From Erythrocercus mccallii (taxonomy: Eukaryota; Chordata; Aves; Passeriformes; Dicruridae), in NCBI GenBank assembly GCA_013397435.1, contig VZRG01002558.1:35758-99757 (forward strand): a stretch of DNA of 64,000 bases, in the 5' to 3' direction. The position numbers and the translations under genes are program-made. Positions 56,372 to 64,000 of the stretch are shown here, piece by piece. The notes beneath the pieces are model-generated. The model made no database searches. It was not told the DNA's origin and saw only the letters and a list, made by a program, of their open reading frames with translations. Positions within the stretch are counted from its first letter, which is position 1. The number at the start of each line of letters is the position of its first letter.

Positions 56372-59109
56372 GTATGTTTGTTTATTTTTGATGTTAAACA
56401 CAGACTGCTTCAAAAGATGAAACTTATAAAGTCTCTCCCTGACCTGGAAACCCATGAAATGACCTGGAAGAGGTGACAGTAATTACAATCAGAAGTTGTC
56501 CAGTGATGCAGCCTTATGCTCTGCATCACCCTTTTGCTAATCAAGTGTCTGTATTGATCCCCTCTCCTTGGATGCTTTCCCTGTTACCCCAGGGCCCATG
56601 CAGTGCTCTACATGCAGGCTGAAGCTTGAGCTTTCACAACTCTGTTACAGCCAGGCATCGAATCTGATTTGGAACAGAGTGAGGCAGCCCTGCATCACAA
56701 ATACAAAAATGTTTTAGCTCTTCTATAGTTAAATCTGCCCTCCAGAGATCACATGCCACTTTCTGTCACTGCTAGAGAAGCACAATAACTTTTTGATTTT
56801 TCTCTTTCCATCAGTCTCTGCATGACTCCCACAACTTTTGGATCAGATTTTAAAAGAATACTAATTCCCTACAAGCCTCACGAGAATAAGTGGCTTCATT
56901 CAGACGAGATATCCAGCCAGAGCTCCCACTGATGGAAAGGCTGCGCTAGAAATCATGCTGGATTAAGGACCTTTGGAGGAGAGAGCTGCTGTGAACCCAA
57001 ACCACAGGAACTGGCTTTATACATTCTTCTGACCATGAAAGCAGTCAGAAATCTGAATTTTGGCTATTTTTACAAAAAGCAAAAAAAGAAGGTCTCCTTA
57101 CATCCATATTTATGGAGTCTGTTATTTTTCACTTTTGTTCAAGATCAGGTTCTGGCATAAATCGGCTCTTCTCTGTTGACTTTGCAATTACACACAACGC
57201 TTGCACTGGGCTCTGCGCTGACCCTGCTGATCCTTCTTGTCATTTCTTCCTGATGTGCTCCTGTGCAATCTCTTCTCTGAATACCACAGTGATGATCAGT
57301 TACCTTTTAGAATCAGTGACTGGTCTAAAAGACTTACTCCAACTTTAACTAAAAGGACAGTTATTACAGTCATATTTGAAATTCAGCTCTTTAAAACATA
57401 ACAACACAACCAACCAACCAAAAAATCCCCAACCACATCCAGTTTCTTTCCCTCTATACTAATAAAATTGAAAAATTCTGCTGGAAAATTCTAAAGATAG
57501 TGTTGTATACTTGAATTTCAAGACACACTAAGTTTAGAACAAGATAATGCAGCATTTCAATTCTGGTTTTTCTATTTATACATTTCCTATGTGGCACAAG
57601 CCCCCTTTAATGAAAGCATGTTTTAGAGTAGCTTCAACACCCAGCATTATTACAAGTTTTTGAATGCACCAGAAGCTTATCAGCTAAAATATGTTAATTT
57701 CTCTAATAGGGTAATGAAGTCTAAATGCTTTCAGGAAGACATTGCTATGATAATGGGTCTACTTAAAACACAACACTAGGAGAACCTTGATTACAGGTTG
57801 CTCAGTAGTTTCTGACTTCCTTAGGAACCAGAGTTTGTTCCATTGCTAATTTGCTGCAAGAGCTGCTGGGAAGGAAGCTCATTTCCATTTACTTAGTCAA
57901 TCACCTTCGACAACAAAACCAGAGTTAGATTCTCACAAAAACTGCTAACACAACTGCATTATCAAGGCCTTAATACTGACTTAGAGCTGCAAAAGCTTCG
58001 ATGATGAAGGGAATCCAGGGGAGCAAGTGGAGGGTGTGGTGGTGGCACATAGATCAGAAGCTGACAGACAGTCAGAATGAAGTGACAGGTTTGATGAGAT
58101 GAAAAAAAGGCAAGGGAAGGGTGGTGAAGGTGGCAAGCCCACTAAGGAACCACCTGGCCGAGGTCTGTGCGTCTCTCTGGAACCAGCCTCTGCATTTCTA
58201 CTCATGCAATGCTTGGTAACTTGGCCCTCATCAGCGCCTCAAGATACCTGTATTCTCTGATATGGGAGCTCCTCTTGGCTTTATAAACCTGGTGACTTCC
58301 AAGACTTGAGCCTTATCAACATGTGTTTCTTCCACCTTCAGCACAGGGAGGCAGCCCTCAGTGCTAGCTCTCAAATTCCCCTGTTTCAGAGCCATGGGAA
58401 GCAGGATAACATCCCAGAACTTGTGATCGGGAGGGTGCAGAAGCAGAGCTGTGGTACCTGCTTTGTGTGCCCCAGCCAAAAGCACCACCCATCAAAGTCC
58501 TGCACATCTCAACCCTGCACATGCCCTTGCCTCACCTCAGAGCTGCAGGATGCAATACTCCCACGTCCCCTCTCACAGCCATGCACTTGTTGTACCACTG
58601 AGGTCTGCTCTCCTGAGTGCACCCGGGGTTTGCCAGGCTGCCAGCTGCCTGGCCTGACTACAAACACACACTTCTTCATTTCTCCACCACCTATCCTCCC
58701 AGCTGCAGGATCAGGCCACTACAGCATCAGCCGAGCCAGCAATGATTCAGCTTCTTGCTGCATGGGAGAACAGGTACACCTCGTGTGTACGTGGAAGCAT
58801 CTTGTCAAGCAGCAACCCATGTACAAGCCAGCAAGCTTATACTGAACATAAGATAAAAAAACTACTAAAAAAAGAGATACTTCTGTACTTAACAATCACA
58901 CCAAGTTCCGACCCTAGACATCACATCTGATTTCCATTATAGGAAAATCATGAATGTCTGACCGTGTTGTACAGATACACTCCTTGAAAGGAAAAGGGCT
59001 TGATATTTGTCTCCATGTGTTCAGCTGAGACTGTGCTCTCCCTCGTTGTGGAAACAAATGGTGCTGTAAATCTAGCAGTATTGAGCTCAGCATGATCTAA
59101 GTGAACTAA

Positions 59110-59290
59110 ATAGTCTAGCTTGATATTTGCATTTTCTCTTTTATCAAAACAAATAGTAATCCACTCATTAAATCCAGTATTTCTATAATTAATTTGCAGT
59201 CATTACAAATCACCTTTAATTGGATTAGCTATAATTACTACAAAATAATTTCCTGAAATCATGCTATATTTGTGGGATTTTTAAAAAATA
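59110..59290. other. Possible conserved noncoding element
   Basis: The block is dense in TAAT-type homeodomain words (CATTAAATCC, TATAATTAATTTGC, CTTTAATTGGATTAGC, TATAATTACTAC) and includes CAAAACAAATAG. This is more concentrated than in the flanks, and no repeat is present. Such clusters mark many vertebrate developmental enhancers, but AT-rich intron can produce them by chance. Confidence 0.3.
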
Positions 59291-60769
59291 TTATTTTTAG
59301 CGATATGAACTTAGGTGAGCATAATGAGAGACGAGAAAGCCTTCAGAGGTGACTATCAGAACCTGCTCTACTCTTCTTTTGCGGAGCTCATCTGCATATT
59401 GCTCCTCTTGTCCCCAGTGATCCCGTTTTGGACTTGAACTCGAGGGACCCCAATTAGCCCCAGTGACTCATTGCTGCTCCTTTGTCTCCTCACTGGCCCC
59501 TGCTGCAGCTGGGGAGTTCCTCAGGAGTCTGGTGCCCCCCACGACTCTCCTTTTCCAGTGCCAGCCTGTCCCTGGCATTAATCACCTCCTTCCGATGCAG
59601 AGGGATCAAGCCATGCCCATATTTTAAAAGCAGACAGGCATTTTCCTTAGCACAGCGTGACATGACTTTAAGGAGCCAGTTCCTCTGAAACCTCACATTT
59701 TTATCGCAAAACAAAACGTTTCAAGTCAGGGATCCACAAACTACTCACCATGCCCTGGGATAATCTCTGTACTAATAACAGACCCCTGGGCTGTCTCTGC
59801 TGTACACAGTATCACGGTTTTGGTGCTCCACCCCACCCTTGGGTTATGCTCTTCCTCTGCTGACCCATGCTAACACAGCTCTAGGGACTTCAGTCAACAT
59901 TGGCTGAAGATGTGGAGCACACCTCAAACAAAAGGGTCGTTCTTGTGCACTGTATGTGATTTTACAGCTGCAGAAGCCACCCAGGCTTTCTCTGCTCATA
60001 TCCTGAGATGAAATCAAATGTCATGTAAGGAAGAAATCAAACATAAAGGGGGCAACGACCTATGGGCATAGCTGACCCTAGACAAATGGAATAAATTTGT
60101 TGGAAATACACGGTTCTCATTCAAGACCTTTCATTCTTAAAACAAAATTACATGGCACATTGGCAGGAGTTGTGGCACTGCTCTAACACCAGTCACAATT
60201 TCACATTTAATATGTGCCATAAAAATAGCACATTTGATTCAAATGAGCATGTCACCTCACATAACTGCAGCACTGTCCTGCAAGTTACATTTTCTACTCC
60301 TTATATGAACGTGCTACCTCCCTTTCTCACACTCCAGCTCTCACAGCTCCTTGTGAGCAGAAGCCCAGCAAGATTTAATCATGCTAATCTCAAAACTTCT
60401 TTTTCAAATAGGTGCAGTCAAAACAGCTACTAACGCACGAAAAATGTCCTCTTGAAAAAAAAGGAGTAGAACCAGGTGTTATATTAAAAAAGAACAAACA
60501 CCAAAACTCATAAATGATGCTCATTTTATACAACCTGACTTTACCTAAGGCTCTAGTGTTTCTATTTGACTAACCCCTTAAACAAAATCTAACTCTGGGG
60601 CTTTCAACAGCATCTCCTCTTCCACACACCTCTGGCCTGACCTGCCTCCTGCTCCCCATTTTCCACAACAGGCACTCTCTCCTTTTAAAAAGTGAATTCT
60701 TCAGTAAGGAAGAGAGCAGCGGGACTGACAACCGTGATCCTTGCTGACCACTCCAACCACGCAGCATCG

Positions 60770-61010
60770 CACACAGGCTCACCCTGCCCAGCTCCTCTGC
60801 TCTCCCTTCTCCGAGGCACTGCTGGCCTGGCCTCTGCTGAGCCCCTGCACTGCACCAGTGGGCAGAGGACCAAGCTACGGACACAGGAGCCGGTTCCTGC
60901 TGGGCGTTGTCCTGGAAGGGGCCGGGAAAAACGCCAGGCCAGCAAAAGGCAGGGCAGGACCTCGGCAGCCCACGGCGAGCTGAGCCGAGACTGCTGCGCT
61001 TGACAAAACA
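60770..61010. other. GC-rich patch with moderate CpG
   Basis: The segment is GC-rich, with about a dozen CG dinucleotides concentrated at 60890-61000 (GCCGGG, ACGCCAGG, CTCGGCAGCC, CACGGCGAGC, GAGCCGAGAC). Long open frames on both strands follow from the base composition. I see no TATA box or exon. A minor intragenic CpG island or unannotated promoter is possible but unsupported. Confidence 0.35.
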
Positions 61011-64000
61011 GCCGGATCAATATGTAAAGGAGAAAGAGGGTCGAGAAGGAGCAATTAGAATGAAATGTGACTTTCCCCAGTTTCTCTCTGGGTTCCACGG
61101 CCAATCGTGGCATAAATGATGCAGAGCTCATAGATTTAGCATCTTTGTTGACGACGTTGAGTGGCCCAAGTCATTCTGCTCACAGTTTATGCACTTCTTG
61201 AAAATATGGTCTCTGACTTGATGCTCAGACATTAGGCAGACATTAAGTATGTTAATATTGCAGTTGTAATTACATGTTTTTTTCTTCTAATTTTGGAAGG
61301 ATAATTCTTTGGAATAATTATATAGAGGGTGAGTTAAGTTCTGGGAAATGGTTGAGTCACCAAGAGTCACATCTGCACTCATGCAGAAAGGCTCCTTGAA
61401 AGCCTAAACATTTGTATCCCTTGTAATTATAAGAGCTGGGAAAAGCAAAAAGTTACTTTATGCCTTTTAGGAGAAACACACCAAGTCTATTTGAGAGATG
61501 CTATAGGGATTTCCTCTAATGGAAACAGTGTAGCTGCTGTGACCAGTTTCTGCCTTTTGACTTGCTGAAGGTTTTCCACTTCACAATTAGAACAGTATTT
61601 TATGTATATCCAGTATCTTCATATTTAAAGAGCACACAGCCAAACTACAAACAGCAACATATCTCAAATCTTATAAGCTTCCCCCACAGAACTCCCACCT
61701 AGAGCCAGAGATGAAATGGAAGAGGACATGCAATCCACTGTACACAGACAACTCCAGTTTGTAGTACAGTCACTGCATAATAGGACACTAAAATACTCCC
61801 AAAAGGACTGAAGAAGGAAATTGCATACAACTGAAACTGCCATTTAAATGTCAGGCTTGCAGAATTCTAACTCTGAAGCTGCTTATTTTGGAGCAACCAA
61901 GGACCCGTGGAAAAAAAAAAACCAACAATGAAAAGCAAATGGAACTTTTCAGTGTTCAAAAATGGGCTTTTAAAATCTGAAGGTCTAACATTTTAACAAA
62001 TTCATCATCAGCCAAAATAAGTTCAAGTGGACCTGCTGCACCTTATTATCCTCTTTCCTTGCCCAGCTGTAATGCAGATTAATTTCAGCAGCCCAGGGTC
62101 TCTTAGTAGTGTTTGTGTGCTACCCACAGGTCTGGAGTCCTCTATTCAGTCACGTTATTTAAATAATAATACATATGTATAATCCTCCTTCCTTCTGTAA
62201 CTGTTCTACTTGAAGAACCAATTAATTCCATTTGTTACTTCCTGGTGTATTATTTCTTCTCTACAAGCTGGAATCCCTTTAGGAACCCTGTCTGCCCTTG
62301 ACTACTGATTATTTCCTTGGCTTTTCAATCATCAGAGTCTCTTCCTGTGGATTTTAGAGCATTATTGTGATTGTCAATTTTAATAATGCAGGTTTCCATA
62401 GTCTGTGCCTGCTGCAGGCCTTTAAAAAAAGAAAGGAAAAAAGGACAATCCTGCTTTCCTTGGCTTTAAAAATAAATGAACCAATCATTTTGATTTTTTA
62501 AAAATATAAGTAACTTGATCTTCCTTATTATATGCCCATATATTATGTAATGTATGTGCAAACACTGACACTCACACAGCTCTTCTCCCCTCCTGTTCTG
62601 GTCTAAGAAATAGCCACAAAATGCCTTCAGATGTAGACAAAGTGAGCTTCCAGAAGAACAAAGGAGGAAAAGGATCACCCATTTAAATGCCTTTAAGCAG
62701 AAGGCACTAAACTCAGACCTTTGAATCCTGACCCCCCTGAGGAGTGGCACAAGCCATTTTATCTGCTGAGGTTACGTTGGCTTTTTCTCCAGACGTTATA
62801 GATGAAAAACATCTAACGTATTTTCAGGAATTTATTTGCTTTGTAAGCACCTGACTGAATGATCCTTAAGTGCTTGAATAAATACTTAGAGGCAGAAAAT
62901 TCCGAAACAAAGGCATTTCCTGAGGCATCAGACTTCAGGAAGCAAAGTTTCAGATCACCTGTCCTTCCTTCTGCACTATTACATGACTAGGGGAAGCATT
63001 AAATGCCTACACACTGCCGTGGCTGGGCGGATGGTTTAATTTAGCTATCAGGCTTCAGGCAGAGCTGCACCACCACCAGATTCACTCCTCCAGCTGCAGC
63101 CTTGGAAATTACAAGTTTCCAGCCAATGCCACTGATCATCTCTATTCTGCACCCAGCCTGCTCTGGCATGGAGAGCAGAAAGGGTATTAAAACTCTTCCA
63201 ACTCATCTGCCAAAATGAACAGCACAGTGACGCCTCCAGTTTCAGCAGGGGCTTCTGCTGATGGTTTTGATAGTTGAATTAACACCATAAACAGAAACGA
63301 CACTTCATCTTAACACTCTGCTCTGTACTGCTGCCACCGCCTGAGGTGGTGCTGTGGAGCTGAGAGCAGGAGAGCAGCCAGTGGGAAGTTTCCTGGATGT
63401 TACCTTGGCCAAGCTCCACAGGACGTGTCTCCTGTCCCGCTGCCTGAGCGATGGCAAGGCGCCCACGCTGTTTTTTTAGAACTCTTCACTGTGGCAGTGC
63501 AAAATTAGGCGTAGATCTGAGCTTCCAGTTACATCTGTCTGCAAATAAACAGTGCATCTGCTCTCTGAGCTGCACAGGCACTGAGAGGCTGATGTTTGCG
63601 AGGTTATTCGGGACCAGCTGAGATGCAGCTCTGCCCCAGTTTTGTCCAAATAATGATTTCCAAATTAAACCCACCATAAGGCTGCTGATGAGAGCAAGCC
63701 AAAGCTCACAGCCGTACTGTATCTATGAGCTTTCAAATGCTGCCTTAGCATCTTCCTTTTAGTTACTGATCAACATAAGCACAAGCTCATCTGTTTTGAA
63801 AGAAGCGCTATGAAAAAAATACAACAAACCAGGCTGTGGGAAGGCACCACACTCAATCACCTAACAATTAATAATAGGACTCAATAGAGATATAACTAGT
63901 AATGTCCTATTAGCATAGAAAGTGTTGTACGAAAAGCACAGGGAAGAAATAGACAACCTGAAATGCTGGGAAAGAAAATGTGCCCAATAGTAGCAGTGCT

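Larger units (their letters stand above)
15360..64000 (-). other. TMEFF2: TMEFF2 intron upstream of the identified exon (partial)
   Basis: The acceptor AG occupies 15361-15360 on the minus strand, so everything at higher coordinates is the preceding intron, at least 48.6 kb long. The preceding exon should end the first Kazal module and encode a Gly-Ser-rich stretch. I did not find it and infer that it lies beyond 64000. Very long introns are usual for this gene in vertebrates. The true length here is probably about 1.9 kb shorter, because of the suspected false duplication at 28493-32319. Confidence 0.8.
55111..64000. other. Intronic DNA, no recognised gene
   Basis: No supported exon or young transposable element. 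The stretch holds a 21-base T run (56351-56371), an AT-rich enhancer-like block (59110-59290) and a GC-rich patch (60770-61010). The expected preceding TMEFF2 exon (end of the first Kazal module) was looked for on the minus strand and not seen. Confidence 0.5.

Noticed and set aside
1..64000. CRISPR arrays, bacterial operons, phage or insertion sequences
   Set aside because: The sequence is vertebrate intron. Many of the apparent short genes start at GTG or TTG and simply reflect chance open frames.

Overview
The window is vertebrate nuclear DNA, most probably from a passerine bird. The clearest lineage marker is a SINE at about 36733-36874 (minus strand) with a tRNA-Ile-like head joined to a CR1-type tail, the architecture of the songbird TguSINE1 family. 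Several degraded CR1 LINE pieces and an avian-type LTR fragment agree with this. There are no operons, ribosome binding sites, CRISPR arrays or tRNA/rRNA genes. Nearly all open frames are short and are best explained as chance.

The one exon I can identify lies at 15263-15359 on the minus strand. It is an internal 97-nt exon of TMEFF2 (tomoregulin-2), a brain-enriched type I membrane proteoglycan with two follistatin/Kazal-type modules and an EGF-like module. The exon encodes the acidic Ser-Gly linker and the start of the second follistatin module. The rest of the window is therefore intron of this gene: about 48.6 kb of the upstream intron at higher coordinates and about 15.3 kb of the downstream intron at lower coordinates. 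I looked for neighbouring TMEFF2 exons by eye on the minus strand and found none.

Region by region: 1-15262 is downstream intron with a CR1 tail fragment, a GC-rich patch and possible conserved noncoding blocks. 15263-15359 is the exon. 15360-28492 is upstream intron with a MIR-like SINE carrying a perfect hairpin and two AT-rich blocks that look like conserved elements. 28493-32319 is a 1913-bp direct duplication whose copies differ at four bases and are separated by a single N at 30406; this is most probably an assembly artefact (two overlapping haplotype contig ends). 36046-36193 holds an exon-like open frame of unknown identity. 36733-38260 is a repeat-rich island with the SINE, an internally deleted LTR, a decayed protein-like stretch and a 31-bp tandem repeat. 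43657-43913 is an open frame behind a splice acceptor that ends on an AATAAA, a possible alternative last exon. 44461-64000 is intron with a GGAT microsatellite, two further MIR-like SINEs, an ancient L2-like tail and homeobox-type AT-rich blocks.

I found no convincing new biological system. The observations most worth a follow-up are the probable false duplication and the two exon-like segments in the upstream intron. All family assignments were made by eye from remembered consensus features, without database searches.
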